A stretch of DNA of 28,507 bases, taken from positions 1 through 28,507 of the forward strand of contig JAEYZR010000123.1 in assembly GCA_023427945.1 (NCBI GenBank), given 5' to 3'. This document shows positions 15,597-22,870 of the stretch, one piece after another. Position 1 is the stretch's first letter, and each line of letters starts with the position of its first letter. The notes beneath the pieces are model-generated. The model was given only the letters and a program-made list of their open reading frames with translations, was not told the DNA's origin and made no database searches. Both the position numbers and the translations under genes were made by a program. The DNA comes from Pseudomonadota bacterium. Lineage in GTDB: Bacteria > Pseudomonadota > Gammaproteobacteria > Burkholderiales > Burkholderiaceae_B.

Positions 15597-16708
15597 GGTG
15601 TTTTCAGGTTCAGTACGTGCAGGCAGTGTTCGGCAATGGCAAGGCTGGCCGTCAGGCCTGGCGATTCAATGCCGAACAGGTTGAGCAGGGCGGGCACGCC
15701 ATGATGGTCGGGGCCGGAAAACATGAAGTCGGCAGCCGGCTCCGTTGGCCCGGATATTTTTGGACGAATGCCCGTATAGCCTGGCATCAGCGCCCCGTCG
15801 GGGAGCGCCGGCCAATAACGCCGGACAGCGTCGTAGAAGACGTCGGCACGGGTAGCATCGATGGTGTAGTCTTCCTGGTCGACCCATTGGGTGTCGGGTC
15901 CGAATTTCGCCTGGCCACCCATGTCCAGCGTCAGGTGTACGCCCAGCCCCGCGTTGGAGGGGACGGGATAGATCAGGCGCGAGAAAGGTGCACGGGCGCC
16001 CAGTGTGAAATAGCTGCCCTTGCACAAAAAGTCCTGCGGCACGTAGTCAGCGGACAGGCCCGCGATGCGTCGTGCCAGGGCAGGGGCCTGTATGCCTGCA
16101 GCGTTGATCAGCATGGCGGTCGACAGTGTCGTGGGATCGGCGCCGCCCAGGACCAGATCGAAACCCCCTGCGTCGCGGCGGCTGGCCGATTCCAGCGGGG
16201 TGTGGAACACGAACTGTGCCCCGGCATGTTCGGCTTCGCCCTGCAGGCTCAGCATGTAGGCGTGGCTGTCGATGATGCCTGTGGAGGGCGAGAGCAGCGC
16301 GGCGTGGCATTGCAGGGCAGGCTCCAGGGCCCGCGCCTGTTCGCCCGTCAGGGTCTGCAGGTCATGCACGCCGTTGGCGTGCGCGCGCTGGGCGATGCCG
16401 GCCAGCTGGGTGGCCTGCGCTTCGTTCTCGGCCACGATGAGTTTGCCCGTGCGCGCAAAGTCCAGGCTGCGATCTTCGCAGTAGCGATACAGCATCTCCT
16501 TGCCGCGCACGCACAGCCGGGCTTTGTGGCTGTCGCGGGGATAGTAGATGCCCGCGTGTATGACTTCGGAGTTGCGCGAACTGGTGCCTGTGCCTATGCC
16601 TTCGGCGGTATCCACCACCAGGACGTCGCGACCTGCCTGGGCCAGGGCACGCGCAATGGCCAGGCCCACGACGCCGGCGCCGATGACCGTGCAATCCAGA
16701 TCAGTCAT
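15572..16708 (-). CDS. FAD-dependent oxidoreductase, L-2-hydroxyglutarate dehydrogenase-like
   Basis: A 378-residue DAO-fold flavoprotein. The N-terminal FAD-binding GAGVVGLAIARALA (10-23) is followed by SSRNSEVIHAGIYYP (43-57), the motif typical of LhgO/L2HGDH, and by GYTGIRPKISGP and LFGIESPGLTASLAIA near the C-terminus. The best guess is oxidation of L-2-hydroxyglutarate or a related 2-hydroxy acid to the oxo acid. It is somewhat shorter than E. coli LhgO (~422), so the substrate is uncertain. Its ATG overlaps the flavin reductase stop by 4 nt, and its 3' end overlaps purU by 25 nt. With gcdH in the same array, a glutarate/lysine degradation link is plausible. Confidence 0.88.
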   Translation of the reverse strand: MTDLDCTVIGAGVVGLAIARALAQAGRDVLVVDTAEGIGTGTSSRNSEVIHAGIYYPRDSHKARLCVRGKEMLYRYCEDRSLDFARTGKLIVAENEAQATQLAGIAQRAHANGVHDLQTLTGEQARALEPALQCHAALLSPSTGIIDSHAYMLSLQGEAEHAGAQFVFHTPLESASRRDAGGFDLVLGGADPTTLSTAMLINAAGIQAPALARRIAGLSADYVPQDFLCKGSYFTLGARAPFSRLIYPVPSNAGLGVHLTLDMGGQAKFGPDTQWVDQEDYTIDATRADVFYDAVRRYWPALPDGALMPGYTGIRPKISGPTEPAADFMFSGPDHHGVPALLNLFGIESPGLTASLAIAEHCLHVLNLKTPCTTTTTS

Positions 16709-17241
16709 GGTGCGTCCTTGGCGATCACTTCGGGCAAGGGCGTAAGGTCGAAGCCGCCTGCATGAAAGACGAGCGGTGCCACATCGGCGTGGCCGCAATG
16801 GCGTACCTGGCCGACCATGATGGTGTGATCGCCCGCCACGTGGTGGCTGTAGGGTGTGCATTCGAACCAGGAAGCGCTCGGGCTGTCCAGCATCAGCGTG
16901 CCGCCCGGTGCGCGGGTCACGGGCAGGTCGGCGAAGCGTTCGGCCTGCGGGCCGCGGGCGAAACGCAGGGCGAGTTCGCTCTGGCTGGCGGCCAGCACCT
17001 GGATGACGTAGCCATCGGTCGCCATGAAGGCGTCGTAGGCGGAGGCGGTGCGTGAAAGGCTCCAGAGCACCAGCGGCGGCGTAAGCGAGACCGCATTGAA
17101 CGAGTTCACCGTCAGCCCCATCGGCTGGCGGGTCTGGCCTGCGACACTGGATTCGGTGGTGATCACGGTCACGCCTGTGGCAAATCGCCCCAGGGCTGTG
17201 CGAAAAAAGGATGAGTCGAAGGAAGGGTCGTTGGGCTGCAT
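16705..17241 (-). CDS. Flavin reductase-like FMN-binding split-barrel protein
   Basis: A 178-residue member of the flavin reductase domain family (HpaC-like). Hallmarks are FRTALGRFATGVTVIT (13-28), GLTVNSFNAVSLTPPLVLWSL in the first half, and the C-terminal LVFHAGGFDLTPL. Such proteins use NAD(P)H to reduce FMN/FAD for a partner monooxygenase, but no monooxygenase gene is nearby. It may serve another flavoprotein or bind flavin for its own reaction. The start at 17241 matches the family N-terminus, though no clear ribosome site is seen. It ends with an ATGA overlap into the LhgO-like gene. Confidence 0.88.
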   Translation of the reverse strand: MQPNDPSFDSSFFRTALGRFATGVTVITTESSVAGQTRQPMGLTVNSFNAVSLTPPLVLWSLSRTASAYDAFMATDGYVIQVLAASQSELALRFARGPQAERFADLPVTRAPGGTLMLDSPSASWFECTPYSHHVAGDHTIMVGQVRHCGHADVAPLVFHAGGFDLTPLPEVIAKDAP

Positions 17242-17284
17242 GGAGACGGAAGATCGTTGCGGAAGAGGCACGATTGCGTGGCGC

Positions 17285-17914
17285 TCAGGGCGCCAGGCGA
17301 ATGATGCGCCAGCCATCGGCGTGTGCCTGGTAGGCAAGACGGTCGTGCAGCCGCGACGGGCGGCCCTGCCAGAACTCGAATGCATCGGGCAGCACACGAT
17401 AGCCGCCCCAGTGGGGCGGGCGGGGAGGCGATTGCCCGTATTGCTCGGCAAACTCGGCCTCGCGCGCCAGCAGGGCCTCGCGCGTGGTCGGTCGGCTCTG
17501 TTCCGATGCCCAGGCGCCCAGCCGCGATCCCACGGGGCGGCTGGCGAAATAGGCGTCCGATTCCTCGGGCGTCACTTTCTCGATGCGGCCTTCGATACGG
17601 ACCTGGCGTTCGAGCGGTTGCCAGAAGAAAAGCAGTGCTGCCCGATCGTTGGCGGCCAGATCCTGCCCCTTGCGCGATTCGTAGTTCGTGAAAAAGGTGA
17701 AGCCGGTCTCGTCGTAGCCCTTGACCAGCACCGTGCGCGCCGAGGGCTGCCCCTGCGCGTTCACGGTCGCCAGGGTCATGGCATTGGGTTCGGCCACGCC
17801 AGCGGCAAGCGCCTCATTGAACCAGCGCGCAAACTGGTCGAACGGCGAGGCGAGCGCACTGCTTTCGAGCAGTTCGTTTTTCTCATAACTCTGGCGCAGA
17901 TCGGCAACGGACAT
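17285..17914 (-). CDS. pdxH: Pyridoxamine 5'-phosphate oxidase
   Basis: FMN enzyme that oxidises pyridoxine or pyridoxamine 5'-phosphate to PLP. The 209-residue form starts MSVADLRQSYEK, matching Bordetella-type PdxH. An in-frame ATG at 17941 would add 9 residues; neither start has a clear ribosome site. Conserved stretches include RTVLVKGYDETGFTFFTNYESRKG (FMN and substrate contacts), LLFFWQPLERQVRIEG, SRPVGSRLGAWASEQS, and the C-terminal FEFWQGRPSRLHDRLAY ending in RLAP. The protein is complete. It sits 43 nt before the flavin reductase and 53 nt after ChaC. Confidence 0.96.
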   Translation of the reverse strand: MSVADLRQSYEKNELLESSALASPFDQFARWFNEALAAGVAEPNAMTLATVNAQGQPSARTVLVKGYDETGFTFFTNYESRKGQDLAANDRAALLFFWQPLERQVRIEGRIEKVTPEESDAYFASRPVGSRLGAWASEQSRPTTREALLAREAEFAEQYGQSPPRPPHWGGYRVLPDAFEFWQGRPSRLHDRLAYQAHADGWRIIRLAP

Positions 17915-17967
17915 GGCAGGCGAGGAAAAAGGGTAATGCATGAGTGTACTGCGATCACCGCAGGGGG

Positions 17968-18606
17968 CTAAACCGGTGTCTGCTCTTTCTGCGTGTGGGT
18001 GAGCGCCCGGGCAATGGCGCGCAGCTGGCGATCGTGGATCCCGGCCTCGGCAAGGGCGCGGTCGGTGTCCAGGACGTAGTCGGTGCAGGCACCGTAGCGG
18101 CCATTGGCGCGACGCACGATGTCCACGAGTGTGTCGCGAGGCAGATCCCGGACGTAGGCCACGCCCGTGCGATCCATGATGAACACCAGCGCCTGGACCG
18201 GCCCATCGTCGGTTTCGCAGCGTATCCACCGTGGAAGGTAGGCGCCGGTCGACATTTCCCGATCCCACAGGCGGGGCAGGAACTGTGGTACTTGTGCGCC
18301 GGCCAGCCGGTACACCACACCCTTGCAGGAGCCGCCACGGTCCAGGCCGAACACCAGGCCGGGTTGCTCCGGCGTGCCGCGATTGACGCGCGACCACAGG
18401 CACAGTGCCCGGTGATGGCCGCGCAGCAGCGCGATCCGCCGCTCGACGAAGTCGAATTCCGGACGCCAGATGAGCGAACCATAACCGAACACCCACACGT
18501 CCTCACCCTCGCGCCACGCCTGCAGCGCCTGGTTCATGGACGCACGGCGTTCGTCTGGCGTCCATAGCCGGAAACTGGTTTCCGAAGGCGGTACGAGAGA
18601 GGTCAC
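17968..18606 (-). CDS. Gamma-glutamylcyclotransferase, ChaC family
   Basis: A 212-residue ChaC-type enzyme that releases 5-oxoproline from glutathione, giving Cys-Gly, in the cytosol. The substrate-binding loop VFGYGSLIW lies at 39-47. The catalytic glutamate is Glu117 in WDREMSTGAYLPRW. TGVAYVRDLP and GRYGACTDYVLDT follow in family order. The GTG at 18606 has GGAG about 10 nt upstream; the next Met (residue 24, 18537) still leaves the domain intact. Neighbours are an MFS gene 34 nt upstream and pdxH downstream. No link between their functions is evident beyond shared transcription. Confidence 0.9.
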   Translation of the reverse strand: MTSLVPPSETSFRLWTPDERRASMNQALQAWREGEDVWVFGYGSLIWRPEFDFVERRIALLRGHHRALCLWSRVNRGTPEQPGLVFGLDRGGSCKGVVYRLAGAQVPQFLPRLWDREMSTGAYLPRWIRCETDDGPVQALVFIMDRTGVAYVRDLPRDTLVDIVRRANGRYGACTDYVLDTDRALAEAGIHDRQLRAIARALTHTQKEQTPV

Positions 18607-18640
18607 AGTCGATGCACTCCTGGTGGTGCGCCCGTGGCGG

Positions 18641-20044
18641 TCAGGGGCGCGGGTCGGTGTCGGCGGGTCTGGCGGGGTCGGCAGACTTCGCCGGATCGGT
18701 GATGCCGGCAGCCTCGGCAGGCTGGGCGGAATCGATGGTGCCGGTAGTGTCGGCAGGCTGGGCCGAACCGGTGGTGCCGGCAGCCTTGGCGGCTTCGGCA
18801 GGCGGGTTGCGGTTGATCCAGATTCCGCCGCTCAACATGAGAGCGTACACCCAGAACAGCGGGGTGACACCCACCACCGTTCCCATCGCGCCGCAGATGA
18901 GCGGCAGCGTGACCTGAGAGGCGTTGACCAGTGCCATGCGCAGGCCGCCGGCTTCCGCCGCGCGCCCGGCAGGCGAATGCTGGTGCAGCATGGACAGCAT
19001 CGTGGGCTGGCAGCCGCCCAGGGCGAGGCCCAGAATGAACGACATGGTCATGAGCGCGAAGACGTGCGTGAACAGCGGATAGAGCATGAAGTCCACGGCC
19101 GTCACGATCATGGCGGTACGCACCAGAGTCCACGGCGCGACGCGCTGCTGTATCCAGGGCAGCGCCAGACGGATGACGAAGGTCGCCCCGGCAAATGCCG
19201 ACAGAATGATCCCGATGGTGGTGGCCGACAATCCGATGGACACGCCATAAAGCGGTACCACGAACAGATGCGTGTCCCAGGCACCCGACAGAAAGAGATT
19301 GCACAGCAGGACGCGGCGCAGGCCCGGGTTGGACAGCAGATCGCCGGCGCGTCGGCGCGCTTCCCGCGGCCCCTTTCTGGCGCGTCCGACGGCATGCAGG
19401 CGGTGCCGCAGGTACAGGATGATGGTCAGGGCGATCAGCGGGGGCGCCGTCAGAATGCCGAAGGCCGATTGGTAGCCCAGATGGTCGATGGCCAGGCCCG
19501 CACCCAGCGGCCCGATGAAACCGGACATGGCCAGCCCCAGCGACAGCCAGGAGAAGTTGCGCAGCCGCAAACTAGGCTCGGCCTGTCCGAGAATGTTCTG
19601 GATGGCCACCTGCTGGACCATGAATCCCAGGCCGATGCCACAGGCGGCGGCCAGCAGCACGAACGGGGTCTGGAAAATAAAGGGCGCCGCAGCACCACAG
19701 ACCACCAGCGAGGTGCCCATCGCCATAGGCCGCAAGAGGCCGACGCCATCGATCCAGCGCCCCACGTGCACCGACAGCAACATGGGCAGAACGGCAAAGA
19801 CGGCGACAAGTAAGCCGACGTTAAGGGGAGTTAGCCCCATCTGGAGGGCTGCCAGCGAGACCGTGATGCGTCCGCCCGTCAGAACGACGTGATTACAGAC
19901 CGAAAGCACGCAAATAGTCATCGCCTCTGAAGCGGGCGAGGGGGGGTGACGATTGCGAGAGGCGGGAAAATGGAATTTAGACACGGCTTCTTCCGACATT
20001 CTGCGCGTAAACCCCAATAACGTCGAGGTATGGGCGGTCGGCAT
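18641..20044 (-). CDS. MFS transporter with low-complexity repeat tail
   Basis: A major facilitator superfamily transporter in the inner membrane, substrate unknown. About 11-12 hydrophobic segments can be traced from TICVLSVCNHVVLT to VYALMLSGGIWI. A loop-2-like motif (GRWIDGVGLLRP) follows the second segment, and a basic central loop (RARKGPREARRRAGD, near residue 225) separates the halves. The last ~48 residues are Ala/Pro/Thr/Asp-rich and repetitive (SAQPA occurs twice, PADT twice), and look disordered and cytoplasmic. The start is uncertain: ATG at 20044 gives 467 residues, but the ATG at 19921 (GAGG just upstream) would begin at TM1. It heads the eight-gene minus-strand array. Confidence 0.82.
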   Translation of the reverse strand: MPTAHTSTLLGFTRRMSEEAVSKFHFPASRNRHPPSPASEAMTICVLSVCNHVVLTGGRITVSLAALQMGLTPLNVGLLVAVFAVLPMLLSVHVGRWIDGVGLLRPMAMGTSLVVCGAAAPFIFQTPFVLLAAACGIGLGFMVQQVAIQNILGQAEPSLRLRNFSWLSLGLAMSGFIGPLGAGLAIDHLGYQSAFGILTAPPLIALTIILYLRHRLHAVGRARKGPREARRRAGDLLSNPGLRRVLLCNLFLSGAWDTHLFVVPLYGVSIGLSATTIGIILSAFAGATFVIRLALPWIQQRVAPWTLVRTAMIVTAVDFMLYPLFTHVFALMTMSFILGLALGGCQPTMLSMLHQHSPAGRAAEAGGLRMALVNASQVTLPLICGAMGTVVGVTPLFWVYALMLSGGIWINRNPPAEAAKAAGTTGSAQPADTTGTIDSAQPAEAAGITDPAKSADPARPADTDPRP

Positions 20045-20083
20045 TTCGACGCCGGGGGAGTTGGAGTTGGCTGCGAGTTGGCA

Positions 20084-20093
20084 GTCAATTGAC
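20084..20093. repeat. 10-bp palindrome in the MFS-tcdA divergent region
   Basis: GTCAATTGAC is a perfect palindrome in the 180-bp region between the two divergent starts. It could be an operator half, but a 10-bp palindrome is not rare and no flanking promoter is convincing. A+T-rich TAATAAT at 20169-20175 is a possible tcdA -10 element without a good -35. Confidence 0.25.
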
Positions 20094-20224
20094 GCATTTC
20101 ACGAGCAATACCAACGCCGTTGAGCGCTATATGGGCAAAAGTGGCAGCCCCGGAACGGACAGGTCTGGTAATAATATGTTGCATAGTTCCGGCTATTGTT
20201 GCGAGTCCGTGGGAAAATAGGCGT

Positions 20225-21058
20225 ATGTCTTCCATTCACGAAATATCGATCCATGCCGAGCGCCGGTTCGGCGGTCTTGCCCGTCTTTATGGCCCTGGTG
20301 CCCCGGCACGCCTGGCAAGCGCCCACGTCGCAGTGGTCGGACTGGGTGGCGTGGGGTCCTGGACGGCCGAGGCTCTGGCGCGCAGTGGTGTGGGTGCACT
20401 GACCCTGATCGATCTGGATGTCGTGTCGGAATCCAACGTCAATCGTCAGCTGCATGCGCTGAGCAGTACGCTGGGCCAATCCAAGATCCAGGCCATGGCC
20501 GATCGCATTGCCGGTATCAATCCGGACTGCCGCCTCACCCTGATCGACGACTTCGTCACGCCCGAGAATGTGGCGGCGCTCCTGGACGGCACTTACGATG
20601 CGCTGCTGGATTGTGCCGATCAGGCGCCCGCCAAGATCGCGATGATCCTGCACGCACGCCAGTCGGGTGTGCCCATCGTGGTCTGTGGCGGGGCCGGGGG
20701 CAAGACCGATACCCTGGCCCTGCGCGGTGGCGACCTGTCCACGGCGGTCAACGATGCGCTGTTGGCCAAGCTGCGCAATGTGTTGAGGCGCCAGCATGGT
20801 TTTGCAAGAGCATCGGACCAGGCCGGAAAGCCACGCAAGCGTGTGCCCAAGATGAACGTTTATGCGTTGTGGTTCGATCAGCCCGCCATTCTGCCGGCTG
20901 CCTGGACCACGGCCACCGACGCGCCTGCCGATGGTGGGGGGGCGGCAGCACCGGTGGGGCTGTCCTGCGCCGGTTATGGTTCAGTGGTGACGGTGACTGC
21001 CGTCATGGGCATGGCGGCCGCGCACCGGGCGGTGCAGTGGATTGTCGAACGAGAATAG
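20225..21058 (+). CDS. tcdA: tRNA threonylcarbamoyladenosine dehydratase
   Basis: TcdA (CsdL) is an E1-like enzyme that uses ATP to dehydrate and cyclise t6A at tRNA position 37 into ct6A. The 277 residues begin HAERRFGGLARLYG, typical of TcdA. They contain the nucleotide loop VVGLGGVGSWTAEALARSG (37-55), LIDLDVVSESNVNRQ (61-75) with the adenylation Asp and Arg, LGQSK, and DCADQAPAK. The start at 20225 is preferred over an in-frame upstream ATG (20120) because family homology begins there. It is monocistronic and divergent from the MFS gene. TsaC, encoded 9 kb away, makes the precursor modification. Confidence 0.95.
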   Translation: MSSIHEISIHAERRFGGLARLYGPGAPARLASAHVAVVGLGGVGSWTAEALARSGVGALTLIDLDVVSESNVNRQLHALSSTLGQSKIQAMADRIAGINPDCRLTLIDDFVTPENVAALLDGTYDALLDCADQAPAKIAMILHARQSGVPIVVCGGAGGKTDTLALRGGDLSTAVNDALLAKLRNVLRRQHGFARASDQAGKPRKRVPKMNVYALWFDQPAILPAAWTTATDAPADGGGAAAPVGLSCAGYGSVVTVTAVMGMAAAHRAVQWIVERE

Positions 21059-21098
21059 GCCGCTTGCGCCGCGCACGCGTCTCGACTACGACCCGGCA

Positions 21099-21761
21099 TC
21101 ACTGCAGCGCAGGCCGCTCGATCACGGTGTCGAACCACCCGCGCAAGGCATTGGACAATCGTGTGCCCTGCGCCTGTCCCAGGTCGGCCAGTGTGAGCGT
21201 GGCCGCGCGCACGGCACCCGAAGCCAGCAGGCGTTCGCGTTGCGTGCCCGGCAGGCAACCCGCATCAGTGGGCGGTGTGAGCCAGACGCCATCCTGCAGT
21301 ACATACAGATTCGTTCGCGATCCTTCGCACAATTCCCCCCGCTCGTTGGTGAACAGCAGATCGAAGCAGTCCTCATGACAGGCCAGCCAGGCGCTTGCTG
21401 CTGTGTACCAGGGGCGATGGGTCGCCTTGTGACGCAGCAGTGGCTCCTGGGACGCCAGCACGGCAGACGCACCCAGGATATCGGATGCCAGCCGCGCACG
21501 CGCAGGCAGCGTCAGCGTGCCCAGCGGGGCATGAGTGATGTCCATCCTGGCATCGCGTGCGAACAACACGCGGATGCGTGTGTCCTGGCCTGCAAGGGCA
21601 TGCGCCGCCACCTGCTCGCGCAGGTCCGGCGGGGGCATCGGAAATCCCAGTTCGCTGGCCGAGCGCGTCAAACGGGCCAGATGGCAGTCCCACAGCGCCA
21701 TCTCGCCCCGGGCGTCGGCGCGTATGGTTTCGATCAGGACGTCAGCACGCGCGCTTTCCAC
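21099..21761 (-). CDS. pabC: Aminodeoxychorismate lyase (class IV aminotransferase fold)
   Basis: PLP enzyme that splits 4-amino-4-deoxychorismate into p-aminobenzoate and pyruvate for folate synthesis. It belongs to the type usually fused to PabB: LIETIRAD at the start, the PLP lysine in RHKATHRPWY, and TNERGELCEGSRTNLYV with the cofactor-binding Glu. GCLPGTQRERLL follows, in class IV order. The GTG at 21761 is preferred (220 residues) because GGAGG lies exactly 7 nt before it; ATGs at 21767 and 21776 are alternatives. The gene starts inside pabB, in another frame, overlapping 28 nt or more. Branched-chain or D-amino-acid aminotransferase is less likely given the pabB context. Confidence 0.9.
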   Translation of the reverse strand: MESARADVLIETIRADARGEMALWDCHLARLTRSASELGFPMPPPDLREQVAAHALAGQDTRIRVLFARDARMDITHAPLGTLTLPARARLASDILGASAVLASQEPLLRHKATHRPWYTAASAWLACHEDCFDLLFTNERGELCEGSRTNLYVLQDGVWLTPPTDAGCLPGTQRERLLASGAVRAATLTLADLGQAQGTRLSNALRGWFDTVIERPALQ

Positions 21762-22870
21762 AAGCATTCCTCCCATTCCAGTGCCGGCTCCGAGTCATAC
21801 ACGATGCCTCCCCCGACACGATAGGTGCCTGCACCGGCGCCATGCATCACCAGGGTGCGAATCGCCACATTCAGCGAGAAGTCGCCGTTGGGCGCGATCC
21901 AGCCGATGGCGCCGCAATAAAGCCCCCGCGCATCGCGCTCCAGCACACGAATGTTCTGCATCGCGGCGATCTTGGGTGCACCGGTGATGGAGCCACATGG
22001 AAACAGGCTGCTGAAAATGGCGTGCAGAGGCACGTCCGGCAGGTCGGCAGATATGGTGGAGGTCAGCGTCCAGATCGACGGATAGGCCTCCAGCGTGAAC
22101 AGCGCATCGACCTGGACGTGGCCGGGTTGCGCCAGTCGTCCCAGGTCGTTGCGCAACAGGTCGACGATCATCAGGTTTTCGGATCGATCCTTGACGCTGG
22201 CATGCAAGGCCTGGCCGCTGGCCTGGTCTGCCTGCGGGTCGCTGTGACGTGGGGCTGTCCCTTTCATCGGACGGGTCGTGACCCGATCACCCGTACGACT
22301 CAGAAACAGCTCGGGCGAGAACGACATGATCGTGCGTGCCTCGTCTTCGATGTAGGCAGCATGTGCGCTGGGATGGCGGTTGGCCAGCAGGCGATAGAGC
22401 GCCGGATTGTCGCCTTGTGTGCGCACATCCAGCGGGAAGGTGTAGTTCAGTTGATAAAGCTCGCCCCGGCCGATCATGCCGCGTATGGCCTGTACGTCGG
22501 CCAGGTAGTCGGCGCGGGCGACGCGCGGCTCCACGCTTTCTATCCTGGCCGTGTCATCGGCGGGAGTCTGCAGCCAGGGCGTTTCGTGCGTGGCGTGTTC
22601 GAAGGACAATGCCGTCAGGCGCGGCTTTCCCTGCGCAGGGACGGGGGCAGACAGGGGCTTGCCGGCGGGCGGGCGCAAGGCTGCGGGGTGCAGCCATTCG
22701 CCCAGCTCGTAGTCGGCCAGCAGCGCCACCCAGCGCCCGGCGCGGCGGGCCTGGTCGATGGCCTCGAACACACCCGGCAAGGCGGCGGCGTCGTGCGCAC
22801 ACACGCGCTGGCGCCCGCCGCTTAGTGTCAGTGCGGTGCCAGCCAGCCGGTCTTCAAACCGGCAGATCAT
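21734..22870 (-). CDS. pabB: Aminodeoxychorismate synthase component I
   Basis: PabB aminates chorismate with ammonia from a PabA glutaminase to give aminodeoxychorismate. The 378 residues cover the chorismate-utilising fold: IGRGELYQLNYTFPL (133-147), RPMKGTAPR (200-208) with nucleophile Lys203, which marks PabB rather than anthranilate synthase, DRSENLMIVDLLRNDLGR (228-245) and SSLFPCGSITGAPK (287-300). It is shorter than E. coli PabB (453) because the N-terminal region is reduced. Its ATG overlaps the uvrA stop (ATGA, 4 nt), so translation may be coupled to uvrA. No pabA is in the window. Confidence 0.95.
   Translation of the reverse strand: MICRFEDRLAGTALTLSGGRQRVCAHDAAALPGVFEAIDQARRAGRWVALLADYELGEWLHPAALRPPAGKPLSAPVPAQGKPRLTALSFEHATHETPWLQTPADDTARIESVEPRVARADYLADVQAIRGMIGRGELYQLNYTFPLDVRTQGDNPALYRLLANRHPSAHAAYIEDEARTIMSFSPELFLSRTGDRVTTRPMKGTAPRHSDPQADQASGQALHASVKDRSENLMIVDLLRNDLGRLAQPGHVQVDALFTLEAYPSIWTLTSTISADLPDVPLHAIFSSLFPCGSITGAPKIAAMQNIRVLERDARGLYCGAIGWIAPNGDFSLNVAIRTLVMHGAGAGTYRVGGGIVYDSEPALEWEECLWKARVLTS

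Noticed and set aside
18536..19813. 425-codon plus-strand ORF opposite the MFS gene
   Set aside because: Gly/Arg/Gln/His-rich repetitive product, the usual look of the complement of a membrane-protein gene in high-GC DNA.
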